Below are positions 35,528-44,301 of a stretch of 64,000 bases of DNA, piece by piece (the stretch's first letter is position 1; the number at the start of each line of letters is the position of its first letter). Origin of the DNA: Citricoccus zhacaiensis. Lineage in GTDB: Bacteria; Actinomycetota; Actinomycetes; Actinomycetales; Micrococcaceae. The translations under genes were made by a program, and so were the position numbers. The notes beneath the pieces were generated by a model. The model was not told the DNA's origin. It was given only the letters and a program-made list of their open reading frames with translations, and did no database searches. The stretch lies in NCBI RefSeq assembly GCF_014645315.1, contig NZ_BMLQ01000002.1, positions 310,001-374,000 of the forward strand, read 5' to 3'.

Positions 35528-35709
35528 TTTCCTGACCTGCCGTCCGGCGGTTCACCGCGCACCACACCGCCGTCCGCCGTAGCATGGACCCGACCGCACC
35601 CGGGTCCGCCCGTGGCCGGCCACTGCCCGCAGTGGCGCCAGAGGCACCCCCGTCCACCTGGACGGCCATACCCAACCGTTGGCCCGGGCCACCGACCTGG
35701 AGGAACACC

Positions 35710-37602
35710 GTGCCGCAGCCCATTGAAGAGGGAATGGTCCTCGGAGGCCGATACCTCGTCACCGGACATGTGCTGACGTCAGCCGACCAGGACATGGTGC
35801 TGGACGGCCGCGACCAAGTCCTGAACCGCGATGTCTCCATCCTGGTCGCCTCCTCCGCGCACGCCTCCCAGGTGGCCGCCTCCGCCCGCGAACTCGCCAC
35901 CGGCGAACGTCAGGGCACCATCCAGGTCCTCGACCTCGGCCTGAGCGAGGGTCGTACCTACCTGATCGCCGGCGGCAACCCGGCGCCCGAGGACCTGCTG
36001 GACATGACCCGTGAGCAGCAGGTCTACGTGGAGCCCTTCTACACGGACACCCTGGGCTCGGAGATCTTCGGCGAGGCCCGCACGTACGAGCCGCAGGTCT
36101 ACGAGGACGATGAGGAGTACTACGAGGAGCTGGACGACGGCTATACCGGGCCAGAGACGGAGACCCGCCGCCCCAAGTTCCTGCGCGGCATCTCCGACCG
36201 CCTGAGCCAGCGGCTCGGCTCGGATGACGCCGCCAGGGACGCCGTGGACGGCAGGACCGTTGCCGGCGCAGCAGGTGCCGGTGCAGCGGGTGCCGGTGCC
36301 GCCGGTGCCACGGCGGCGAGGAATGGCCAGGGATACGACGACGGCGCTCGGGACGAGCGCGATCCGTACCGTTCCGCGGTGCTCCGCACCGATGACACAC
36401 CCTTGCCGGAGACGGTCAGCGACACTGACTGGACCGGTGCCCAGGACGAGGTCGCCGTGACGTCCTCGCCTGCCGACCGGACCCCTGCTGCGACCTCCGC
36501 ATCGCCCGTGGTCGGATCCCCGTCCAATGAGGGGCGCGATGAGGCCGAGGACACGGGTGAGGTGACGGGCGAGACCCCGACGGCCGCCGGCGCCTCCCCG
36601 GCCATTGGCCGGCACAGCCCCAAACCGGGACGGGACCCGCAGCAGCGGGCCGCTGAGCGGCCCAAGGTCACACTCTGGGACGACGCCCCCCACGAGCCCT
36701 CGAGCGACGATCATGCCGGTGCGGCCGGAGAGACCCACAACGAAGACCGCCGCGGTGCCGGAGTCCTCGGGGCCGGCGTCGCTGGCGCTGGGCTGGCTGC
36801 CGGTGCCGGTGCTGCAGCTGGCACTGCTGCCGAGGGCGCGGGAGGCTCCCGTGGTGGGTCGGCAGGCGGCCCTGGCCGTCACCCGACTGCTGACCACGGC
36901 GACGATGATGACTATCCCGAGTTCGACGACTACGAAGAGCACGCCGAGGACGACAAGCCGCGAGGTGCTCGCTGGCTGGTCGGCGGAATCCTCGTCCTGT
37001 TGCTCATCCTCGGTGCGGTGTTCGCCTTCAACGTCCTGGACAACAATCGCAATCCGGAGGCGGGCGGGGGCGAATCCACCACCCCGGGGTCCTCACCAGC
37101 CGAGTCCTCGCAAGAGCAGACCCAGGAGTCGCAGTTGCCGGATCCGGCCATCGTCTCGGCCACGCGCGTGGTGCCGGACGTCGCCGGTCTCAGTGCGGAG
37201 ACGGACTCCACCCTGCCCAATGCCATCGACGGCAATCCGGCCACGGCGTGGCAGACCTACACCTTCGCGCAGCCGGCCTTCGGCGGCTATGCCTCAAGCA
37301 TGGCTCTGGTGATCGAGCTGGAGGAGCTCAGTGCCGTCTCCCAGGTGGACATCACCCAGAACAACGGCAGTGGCGGATCGTTCTCGGTGCTGTTGAGTGA
37401 CACCCCGGAGATCGACGACGCCCGGCAGATCGCCGAGGGTTCCCTCACCGGACCCGAGGTCAGCGTGCCGGTTCCCGCCGAGGACGGCGGCCCTGCGGAG
37501 GCACAGTACGTGATCATCAACTTCACCGAACTGCCCGAGCTGTCCAACGCCACGTCCAACCGGCCCTATGGCCTGAGGATCGCCGAGGTCGAGGTCAACT
37601 GA
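35710..37602 (+). CDS. MurJ-linked membrane protein: degenerate kinase N-lobe, TM helix, discoidin-like ectodomain
   Basis: 630 residues from GTG 35710 with GGAGGA upstream. Residues about 8-85 (LGGRYLVTGHVLTSADQDMV, ILVASSAHASQ) look like the Gly-loop and early strands of a Ser/Thr kinase lobe, but no catalytic HRD, DFG or VAIK-type lysine remains. A long acidic, Ala/Gly-repeat, disordered part follows (Ala-Gly repeats near 186-203). A single TM helix lies at about 421-443. The outside domain from about 480 ends in a discoidin-type fold with DGNPATAWQTYTF. In Mycobacterium the corresponding parts are fused to MurJ, so this is likely its regulatory partner. The pseudokinase reading is inference. 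Confidence 0.7.
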   Translation: MPQPIEEGMVLGGRYLVTGHVLTSADQDMVLDGRDQVLNRDVSILVASSAHASQVAASARELATGERQGTIQVLDLGLSEGRTYLIAGGNPAPEDLLDMTREQQVYVEPFYTDTLGSEIFGEARTYEPQVYEDDEEYYEELDDGYTGPETETRRPKFLRGISDRLSQRLGSDDAARDAVDGRTVAGAAGAGAAGAGAAGATAARNGQGYDDGARDERDPYRSAVLRTDDTPLPETVSDTDWTGAQDEVAVTSSPADRTPAATSASPVVGSPSNEGRDEAEDTGEVTGETPTAAGASPAIGRHSPKPGRDPQQRAAERPKVTLWDDAPHEPSSDDHAGAAGETHNEDRRGAGVLGAGVAGAGLAAGAGAAAGTAAEGAGGSRGGSAGGPGRHPTADHGDDDDYPEFDDYEEHAEDDKPRGARWLVGGILVLLLILGAVFAFNVLDNNRNPEAGGGESTTPGSSPAESSQEQTQESQLPDPAIVSATRVVPDVAGLSAETDSTLPNAIDGNPATAWQTYTFAQPAFGGYASSMALVIELEELSAVSQVDITQNNGSGGSFSVLLSDTPEIDDARQIAEGSLTGPEVSVPVPAEDGGPAEAQYVIINFTELPELSNATSNRPYGLRIAEVEVN

Positions 37603-37773
37603 CCGGAGACTGCGAGCCGGTTCCGAGCCCTCCGCTGGGCGGAAGACGCGCCTCAGCGCCCGGTGGGCGCCGCCTAGGATGGTGGGAGTGGTAGCCCGGC
37701 TGTCCCCAGGCCGTCCAGGTGACGAGGGACCGTCGTGATCATGCCAGGACATCTGCTGGACGGGAACAGGATT

Positions 37774-37799
37774 GGAATAGGTTTCTCCCGGGGGATGTT
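37774..37799 (+). promoter_or_regulatory. SigR/SigH-type promoter of trxB-trxA
   Basis: GGAAT at 37774-37778, exactly 18 bases, then GTT at 37797-37799. This equals the GGAAT-N18-GTT consensus of actinobacterial SigR (SigH), which controls thiol-oxidative-stress genes, and trxB is a classic member. It lies 43 bases before the trxB start. Confidence 0.75.
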
Positions 37800-37842
37800 C
37801 CACCGTTAACAGTTCCAGTTCCCTACCCCTGAAGGAATCACC

Positions 37843-38817
37843 GTGACCGAGGCTCCAGAGTCCACGGACGTCGTCCGGGACGTCGTCATCATCGGATCGG
37901 GCCCGGCGGGATATACCGCCGCCATCTACGCCGCACGCGCGAACCTGAATCCCCTCGTGGTCGCCGGGTCCGTGACCGCCGGCGGTGAGTTGATGAACAC
38001 GACCGACGTGGAGAACTTCCCCGGCTTCCCCGAGGGCATCCTCGGCCCAGAACTGATGGGCCACCTGGAGCGGCAGGCCACCCGATTCGGCGCCGAAGTT
38101 CAGTATGAGGACGTCGTGGCGGTGGACTTGAAGGCCTCTCCGAAGGTCATCACCCTCGGCAACGGCTCCGAGTACCGCACCCACGCCGTGGTCCTGTCCA
38201 CGGGGTCGGCCTACCGAGAACTCGGCGTGGAGGGAGAGAAGCGCTTCTCCGGCCACGGCGTGAGCTGGTGCGCCACGTGTGACGGCTTCTTCTTCCGCGA
38301 CCAGAACATCGCCGTGGTGGGCGGTGGCGACTCCGCCATGGAGGAGGCACTGTTCCTCACCAAGTTCGCGTCCAAGGTCACGGTGATCCACCGCCGTGAT
38401 GACCTCCGTGCCTCGAAGACCATGGCGGAGCGGGCCTTGGCGCACGAGAAGATCGAGTTCATCTGGGACACCGAGGTCACCGGCCTCGACGGTGAGGAGA
38501 AACTCAAGACCCTGCACCTGCGGAACCTGAAGTCCGGCGAGGAGTCCACCCTGGACGTCACCGGCCTGTTCGTGGCCATCGGCTCGGATCCCCGGACGGA
38601 CCTCGTCAAGGACCAGGTCGAGCTCAATGCCGACGGCACCGTCCGGATCGACCACCCCAGCACCCGTACGTCGCTTCCCGGCGTCTTCGCTGCCGGAGAT
38701 GTCACCGACCCGACCTATCGTCAGGCCATCACCGCTGCGGGTAGCGGATGCATCGCCGCACAGGACGTCGAGCATTACCTTGCGGACGTCAAGGAACTGG
38801 TCACGGCCGCCGTCTAG
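37843..38817 (+). CDS. trxB: Thioredoxin-disulfide reductase
   Basis: 324 residues. GTG 37843 with GAAGGA upstream. FAD motif VIIGSGPAGYTAAIYAARAN; redox-active CATC in SWCATCDGFFFRDQ (about residue 145); NADPH motif VVGGGDSAMEEALFLTKFA; and the terminal VFAAGDVTDPTYRQAITAAG. It reduces thioredoxin with NADPH. It is followed by trxA after a 70-base gap, with one SigR-type promoter in front. Confidence 0.98.
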   Translation: MTEAPESTDVVRDVVIIGSGPAGYTAAIYAARANLNPLVVAGSVTAGGELMNTTDVENFPGFPEGILGPELMGHLERQATRFGAEVQYEDVVAVDLKASPKVITLGNGSEYRTHAVVLSTGSAYRELGVEGEKRFSGHGVSWCATCDGFFFRDQNIAVVGGGDSAMEEALFLTKFASKVTVIHRRDDLRASKTMAERALAHEKIEFIWDTEVTGLDGEEKLKTLHLRNLKSGEESTLDVTGLFVAIGSDPRTDLVKDQVELNADGTVRIDHPSTRTSLPGVFAAGDVTDPTYRQAITAAGSGCIAAQDVEHYLADVKELVTAAV

Positions 38818-38887
38818 ACCGCCGGACCGCACAGACCTGAATACCGGCCCCTGCCGGCATTCCAGACCAAACCCACCAGGAGGAACC

Positions 38888-39211
38888 ATGAACACCATCG
38901 ACGTCACCGACCAGGACTTCCAGGAGAAGGTCCTGAACTCGGACAAGCCCGTCATCGTCGACTTCTGGGCAGAATGGTGCGGTCCCTGCCGCATGCTGAG
39001 CCCCATTCTCGAGGAGATGGCCACCGAGCATGCTGACAAGATCACCGTGGCCAAGCTCAACGTCGACGACAACCCGCAGGCAGCCTCCAACTACGGCATC
39101 ACCAGCATCCCCGCGGTGATGGTGTTCCAGGGGGGCGAAAAGGTCGCCACCTCCATCGGCGCCAAGCCCAAGCAGGTCCTGGAGACGGAGTTCGCGGAAT
39201 ACCTCAAGTGA
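38888..39211 (+). CDS. trxA: Thioredoxin
   Basis: 107 residues with the active site WAEWCGPCRM (Cys at about 33 and 36) and the cis-Pro region GITSIPAVMVF. ATG 38888 follows an AGGAGGAACC ribosome-binding site. It is the substrate of TrxB and is co-transcribed with it. Confidence 0.98.
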   Translation: MNTIDVTDQDFQEKVLNSDKPVIVDFWAEWCGPCRMLSPILEEMATEHADKITVAKLNVDDNPQAASNYGITSIPAVMVFQGGEKVATSIGAKPKQVLETEFAEYLK

Positions 39212-39236
39212 GCATTAGCCACTGACTTGTGCGGCA

Positions 39237-39280
39237 AGAAGGGCCCCGTTCCAACTGGAGCGGGGCCCTTCTGCGCTTAA
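39237..39280 (+). terminator. Terminator between trxA and parB
   Basis: A perfect 12-bp stem, AGAAGGGCCCCG (39237-39248) with CGGGGCCCTTCT (39261-39272), then CTT-rich bases. It separates convergent trxA and parB. Confidence 0.8.
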
Positions 39281-39319
39281 GACCTGTACAGAGCATCTTA
39301 TCTCAGTGTCTATTCAGAC

Positions 39320-40828
39320 TTAGACGCGCGGACCGTTGGCACCGGACTGGCCGATCAGGTCCATAATCCTATTGAGGTCGTCCACCGACGCGAAGTCGAT
39401 GGCGATCTTGCCCTTACGGGCCCCCAGAGTGATCTTCACCGTGGTGTCCAGACGATCCGTCAGGGAGTTCGCCAGGTAGTCCAGCCGTTCATGCCGATCG
39501 CTCCTCGGAGCGCGGCTCTTCGGCTTCACCTGACGGACGCCGTCCTGCAATGAGACGAGCTCCTCTGTCGCTCTCACCGACAGGCCTTCCGAGACCACCT
39601 TCTGCGCCAGGCGCTCCATCTCGGCGGGGTCCACCAAGGCCAGGAGTGCACGAGCATGGCCTGCGGAAAGGACACCGGACGCCACCCGGCGCTGCACCAG
39701 CGGAGGCAACCTCAGCAGCCGCAGGGTGTTCGTAATCTGCGGCCGGGACCGCCCGATCCGAGAGGACAGCTCCTCCTGGGTGCAGTTGAAGTCCTCGAGC
39801 AGCTGCTCGTAGGCAGCGGCCTCTTCAAGCGGGTTGAGCTGACTCCGGTGCAGGTTCTCCAAGAGAGCGTCCCTGAGCAGATCGGTGTCCGCCGTATGCC
39901 GCACAATGGCGGGAATCTCGGCCAGCCCAGCGCGCTGCGAGGCACGCCACCGCCGTTCACCCATGACGAGCTCGAAGGGAGAGGGACCCTCAACGGGCCG
40001 CACCACAATGGGCTGGAGCACTCCCACCTCGGCGATGGACGCCACCAACTCATCCATATCGTCCTCGTCGAACACCTCGCGAGGCTGACGTGGATTGGGA
40101 TGGATGTCACCCGTCGGAATTGTCCTCAGCTCCGCGTCGCCGACAGACCCATGGTGGCGGACCTGTGTTGACACCGGCTCGCTCTCAGCCGATTCCGCCA
40201 CCATCGACTTGACTTCAACCTTTTCCGGTTGCTCGGCTATAGCATATCGATCGATGGGAGCGGCCTCGTCCGAACCGCCCGTGATGGCGACGGATTTGAC
40301 CGGCGGCATCGTCGGACGCGACTTCACCTTGCGGCTTGGAGTTCCCGCCTCGGTCACCTCGGACGCTCGAGCCGCATCAGTCGCCGGACCAGCGTCATTG
40401 ATCCGACGGTCGGGGAAGAAGACGTCGACCGGCCGTCGCGTTTCACGTGCAACCGGCGTGCGAGCCGCCTCGGAGCTGCGCGCTCCGAGATACCTACTCG
40501 TCAGGTCGATCCGGTCGGTTCGAGGGTTGCTCTCCCTGTCGGACGACGCGGAAGCGGCAGTCGACGCAGCAGTTGCTTCCGCAACCTTCTCATCTGAGGC
40601 CGCCACCGGGTTCCCCGCGTCGGGTTGTGAAGTCTGTGGCCCATCATCGCGAGGAGTAGATTCCCGTGCACCTTCATCTAAGGTTGATTCCCCAGTGCTG
40701 GAACCTTCTGGATCGGAATCGACGTGAGGCCGCTCTGATGCTGGCTCCGGAACGGGGACTTCTTCGGAGCTCGTGTTCTGAATGAGCGCCTCAAGGCCTC
40801 TACCAAGACCGCGTCGGTTCTTCTTCAC
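39320..40828 (-). CDS. parB: Chromosome-partitioning protein ParB with long N-terminal insert
   Basis: 502 residues, about 200 more than usual. Residues 5-16 hold the conserved ParA-contacting motif (RRGLGRGLEALI). Residues about 17-234 are a charged, Ser/Ala/Glu-rich insert. The parS-binding/CTP-binding core begins about 235, with IHPNPRQPREVFDEDDMDEL and the GERRWRASQRAG box. The HTH follows, and the dimer domain ends in KGKIAIDFASVDDLNRIMDL. It loads on parS sites, which lie just upstream of its start. One parS lies inside the gene itself and encodes VARET in the insert. ATG 40828. Confidence 0.96.
   Translation of the reverse strand: MKKNRRGLGRGLEALIQNTSSEEVPVPEPASERPHVDSDPEGSSTGESTLDEGARESTPRDDGPQTSQPDAGNPVAASDEKVAEATAASTAASASSDRESNPRTDRIDLTSRYLGARSSEAARTPVARETRRPVDVFFPDRRINDAGPATDAARASEVTEAGTPSRKVKSRPTMPPVKSVAITGGSDEAAPIDRYAIAEQPEKVEVKSMVAESAESEPVSTQVRHHGSVGDAELRTIPTGDIHPNPRQPREVFDEDDMDELVASIAEVGVLQPIVVRPVEGPSPFELVMGERRWRASQRAGLAEIPAIVRHTADTDLLRDALLENLHRSQLNPLEEAAAYEQLLEDFNCTQEELSSRIGRSRPQITNTLRLLRLPPLVQRRVASGVLSAGHARALLALVDPAEMERLAQKVVSEGLSVRATEELVSLQDGVRQVKPKSRAPRSDRHERLDYLANSLTDRLDTTVKITLGARKGKIAIDFASVDDLNRIMDLIGQSGANGPRV
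40439..40454. promoter_or_regulatory. parS site inside parB
   Basis: CGTTTCACGTGCAACC, one mismatch to GTTTCACGTGAAAC. On the coding strand it specifies VARET, residues 126-130 of ParB. Confidence 0.7.
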
Positions 40829-40874
40829 GCTTACTCCTTAGGTCGGCGTCCGGCAACGGCTTCCAGTCTACTGC

Positions 40875-40890
40875 CGTTTCACGTGAAGCC
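40875..40890. promoter_or_regulatory. parS site, imperfect
   Basis: CGTTTCACGTGAAGCC, one mismatch in the 14-base core. About 47 bases before the parB start. Confidence 0.75.
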
Positions 40891-40957
40891 AGATTCGGCG
40901 GGGCATCGGTCCGTGGGCAAGGTTGTCCATCCCCACGAGTGACCGTTCCTGCCTTCC

Positions 40958-40973
40958 CGTTTCACGTGAAACG
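40958..40973. promoter_or_regulatory. parS site, perfect palindrome
   Basis: CGTTTCACGTGAAACG, full 16-base palindrome with perfect core. Confidence 0.92.
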
Positions 40974-41478
40974 GGCGTCCGAGCCACCATACAGAAGGAA
41001 CACAGGCACCGGACCGGTAGGACCTGGTCAACGGAGTATCCCTGGCGCGATGTTTGGCGACGGATTCGGACCTGCATGATTGCCTTGGCAATACATACTT
41101 CAGGCCACACGGACTCGAACTCGTCTCATTCGGCGGCCGATGACCCATTCAGGGTTCACGTGGCACGATCGACGCCCACGCCGCACGGTGGAACTCCACA
41201 ACGGCCGGCCGCCACGGGTGCCCATGGACTCCACCCCTGCTCAGCGAACGTGCGTCCATACTCGTACTCGCGATGGTGGCTGGTCTACACGCCCCGGCAC
41301 ATACAAGACCGTGGGTCCGAACGCCACGATGGTGATGAGCAGCGAGGAATCGACGGCAAGCAGGCCACTAAGAACGCACCGACTGGACTTGAAGCCAAAC
41401 CACAGAAGTGACCAAGCAGCGAGAGCTGCTCCCCAGCGTGCCGGATCCATCGTGGACTTGCTGAACACGACTGCGCTA

Positions 41479-41494
41479 CGTTTCACGTGAAACA
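41479..41494. promoter_or_regulatory. parS site, perfect core
   Basis: CGTTTCACGTGAAACA. Confidence 0.92.
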
Positions 41495-41581
41495 GCGTCG
41501 ACTCCATTCGAATCGTCCGGCCCAGGGACTTCGAACGAATATCAGCTACCGCGACGGGCCGCTGAACAGCACAGTCCGGTC

Positions 41582-41597
41582 AGTTTCACGTGAAACC
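41582..41597. promoter_or_regulatory. parS site, perfect core
   Basis: AGTTTCACGTGAAACC. Confidence 0.92.
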
Positions 41598-41720
41598 CTC
41601 GCTCCATATTCAGTCCTGGATCCCGCCAGTCCTTTCCACCGGAAGAGCGCACTGCAGCCCAGGAATTTGTCGTAGTCCCGTAGGAGCCTCCATCCCGTGG
41701 CCACGTCAATCCTGGACGCG

Positions 41721-41736
41721 CGTTTCACGTGGAACC
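41721..41736. promoter_or_regulatory. parS site, imperfect
   Basis: CGTTTCACGTGGAACC, one mismatch in the core. Confidence 0.75.
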
Positions 41737-42049
41737 ACAGCACACTATCGAGTCCCCATTGTGCGCAGTTACCAGGCGTTGGACAGTCAACCGACTCCAC
41801 CCATTTCGATGCGCCAGCGCACGAGCAGCAGAAGCACCGGCCGGACCTATTCCAGCGGACGTGGCTTACCCAATGGGACCACCACTCCGCCACACAAGCC
41901 GCGGCTACGCGTTTCCCTCGTTTGGAGAGGACGACCAATGCCAACGCTGGTTCCTGGAATCCCGCCGTCATAGGGACCCCAACGATTGATCGGCCAGAAA
42001 TGACAGAGGCGCTAGGGTCCCCGCCTTCGTCGCGTCGTCGATCCACCCG

Positions 42050-42065
42050 CGTTTCACGTGAAACA
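42050..42065. promoter_or_regulatory. parS site, perfect core
   Basis: CGTTTCACGTGAAACA. Confidence 0.92.
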
Positions 42066-42305
42066 GCCACCAGTGACCAGCGCAGATTCCCTGACCGAAG
42101 GCGCGGCCCGTCTGCTGGCGCGCCGAAGACGGACCACAGCGACAGTGGCAAAGTCTACGGCGCGTTCCCGGATAGGTTGTTATGGTCATCGCCCGCAGTC
42201 GGGACGGGGCGCATTCCCCTGGAAGCGGTCACGTGGGTACGCCGGGATCCACACCCGAGCCTCCCTGTAAACCCACCGAGTCGAACTTCCACATACAGGC
42301 TTACC

Positions 42306-42321
42306 TGTTTCACGTGCAACG
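42306..42321. promoter_or_regulatory. parS site, imperfect
   Basis: TGTTTCACGTGCAACG, one mismatch in the core. Confidence 0.75.
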
Positions 42322-42542
42322 CGCATGAGGTCCCCCCAGCCTTCAGTACCGTCACAGGGAACCAGGAAATCAGGGACCCAGGGAACCAATTTCCCGGCGA
42401 TGCCAGGTCCAACGTGTGATCATGCGGGGAGCGTTGCACAACGTCTGTCCCACAGCACATGCTGGCTCACCGTCCTCGGACGCCGAGGGCGGTGTACGGA
42501 ATCAACCTAGAGGGGATGATTCAGCGATCCGGAATCTAGAGA

Positions 42543-43496
42543 TCAGATGCCCGCCGCGTGACCTCGGTCAGCGATCTCCACCGCAGCTTCCCGGTAGGAC
42601 AGTGCACCGGTGGACTGAGGATCATAGGTGAGCACTGTCTGCTGGAAGCTCGGGGCCTCGGAGATGCGAACGTTGCGGGGGATCACGGTATTGAGCACCT
42701 CTTCCGGGAAATGCTCACGCACCTCGTCGGCCACTTGAGTCGCCAAGTTGGTACGTCCGTCATACATGGTCAGGATGATCGTGGACACCTTGAGCGACGA
42801 GTTCAGGTGCTTCTGGATCATCCGGATGTTGTTGAGCAGCTGAGAGAGCCCTTCCAGCGCGTAATACTCGGTCTGAATGGGGATCAGAACTTCGCTCGCG
42901 GCCACAAAGGCGTTGACGGTGAGCAGACCGAGGCTCGGAGGACAATCAATGAAGACATAGTCGATCCGCGGGAGACCCTGCTTCTCCCGGTAGGCGAAGT
43001 ACTCGTTCAGCGCACGAGACAGGCGTTGTTCACGGGCAACGAGGGAGACGAGCTCAATCTCTGCTCCGGCCAGATCGATCGTGGCCGGAGCCACCACCAG
43101 GCCGTCCACATCAGGACAGGGCTTGACCACATCGGCCATGGGCAGTTCGTCGATGAGGACGTCGTAGACACTGTCGACATCCGAGTTGTGGGGGATGGCC
43201 AGCGCGGTGGAGGCGTTGCCCTGGGGATCGATGTCCACGACCAGAACCTGCATGCCCGCACGCGCAAGAGCTGCTGAGAGGTTGACCGTCGTCGTGGTCT
43301 TGCCGACCCCGCCCTTCTGGTTGGACACAGTGACGATGCGCGTCTCGTTCGGCGTGGGCAGTTTGCGACCCTTCAACTTGTCCCGTCGACGGTTCTCTTG
43401 GGCCAGCTCACGGGCCAAGGGCGTCTCGATGTCATCCGCCACGGACGAGTCCACGGTGCTGACGGTTACCCGTGAAACTTCCGACTCATTGGTCAA
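42543..43496 (-). CDS. parA: Chromosome-partitioning ATPase ParA
   Basis: 317 residues from TTG 43496, chosen for GGGAGG nine bases upstream; the frame is open to 43559. The deviant Walker A VSNQKGGVGKTTTTVNLSAA (about residue 56) and the FIDCPPSLG Walker B define the ParA/Soj family. A degenerate parS (43465-43478, two mismatches) lies in the first codons and reads VSRVT. It moves ParB-parS complexes along the nucleoid. It is last in the rpmH-rsmG gene string before the parS gap, so parA and parB here are not adjacent. Confidence 0.96.
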   Translation of the reverse strand: MTNESEVSRVTVSTVDSSVADDIETPLARELAQENRRRDKLKGRKLPTPNETRIVTVSNQKGGVGKTTTTVNLSAALARAGMQVLVVDIDPQGNASTALAIPHNSDVDSVYDVLIDELPMADVVKPCPDVDGLVVAPATIDLAGAEIELVSLVAREQRLSRALNEYFAYREKQGLPRIDYVFIDCPPSLGLLTVNAFVAASEVLIPIQTEYYALEGLSQLLNNIRMIQKHLNSSLKVSTIILTMYDGRTNLATQVADEVREHFPEEVLNTVIPRNVRISEAPSFQQTVLTYDPQSTGALSYREAAVEIADRGHAAGI

Positions 43497-43572
43497 TGAG
43501 AACAACCTCCCGAGGTTGATAGACGGCGAAACGATCCTTCGGCCGTGACATCCAGCCACTCCAGCCTACTGG

Positions 43573-44301
43573 TCAGCGTGAGGAGCCCACCCGCACCCGT
43601 ACCACCGTAGTGGGCTCGGCGAGCAGATCCTCGCCGACGATCTCAATGACCGGCGCGGATCCCTTGTGCTTCTTCAAGACCTTGGCCGCCGACTTGACCT
43701 CGTCGGCCGCACTCCGGCCCTTGATCGCCAACAACTCTCCAGACCCCTGCAACAGCGGAAGGGTCAAGGGAATCAAGGTCTTGAGGGCAGAGACGGCGCG
43801 GGCCGTCACGATGTCCACGACCACGTTGCCCACCACCTGTTCCGACCGTGCCCGAACCACGTCGACGTTGTTCAGCTCCAGATCATCGACCACCATGTCC
43901 AACCAGGCCACCCGCCGTTCCAGCGGCTCGATGAGGATGAACTGGCAATCAGGCCGCGCCAGTGCGAGGGCGAGGCCGGGCAGCCCGGCGCCCGAGCCGA
44001 CGTCGGCCGCCAGGGCACCTTCCGGCAGCAGGTCACCGACCACGGCACAATTCAAGACGTGGCGTTCCCACAGCCGCGGTACCTCGCGCGGACCCAGCAA
44101 CCCCCACTCGATCCCGGTAGAGGACAGATGTTCCACGAAACGGACCGCGAGATCGGTCCGATCGCCGAAGAGTTCCTCGGCCGCCGTCAACAGGTCACCG
44201 GCCAGCTCCGGTGGGTCCTGGGCCTCGATCGAGGGCTTCTCGGCCTCCCGGGTGGGCCGCGGAGCGGTCTGGTCGTTCTCTGGACGGGACTGATCAGACA
44301 C
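43573..44301 (-). CDS. rsmG: 16S rRNA (guanine-527-N7)-methyltransferase
   Basis: About 242 residues from GTG 44301, which overlaps the jag stop by eight bases; ATG 44319 is an alternative. The SAM-binding motif ADVGSGAGLPGLALALARPD is typical, with EPLERRVAWL following. The N-terminal 35 residues are polar and Pro-rich. It methylates G527 in the 530 loop of 16S rRNA, and loss gives low-level streptomycin resistance (family knowledge). Confidence 0.95.
   Translation of the reverse strand: MSDQSRPENDQTAPRPTREAEKPSIEAQDPPELAGDLLTAAEELFGDRTDLAVRFVEHLSSTGIEWGLLGPREVPRLWERHVLNCAVVGDLLPEGALAADVGSGAGLPGLALALARPDCQFILIEPLERRVAWLDMVVDDLELNNVDVVRARSEQVVGNVVVDIVTARAVSALKTLIPLTLPLLQGSGELLAIKGRSAADEVKSAAKVLKKHKGSAPVIEIVGEDLLAEPTTVVRVRVGSSR

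Larger units (their letters stand above)
40829..42542. other. Gene-free centromere-like gap between parB and parA
   Basis: 1.7 kb with no ORF of convincing codon usage; apparent frames on both strands simply read through the parS sites (VSRET, FHVKR). It holds seven parS sites listed individually, plus half-palindromes with CACGTG near 41157 and 42227. The base composition looks less GC-rich than the flanking genes. Confidence 0.75.

Noticed and set aside
41546-42151. 201-codon minus-strand frame in the parA-parB gap
   Set aside because: It reads through parS sites as VSRET and FHVKR and has no domain or start signal.
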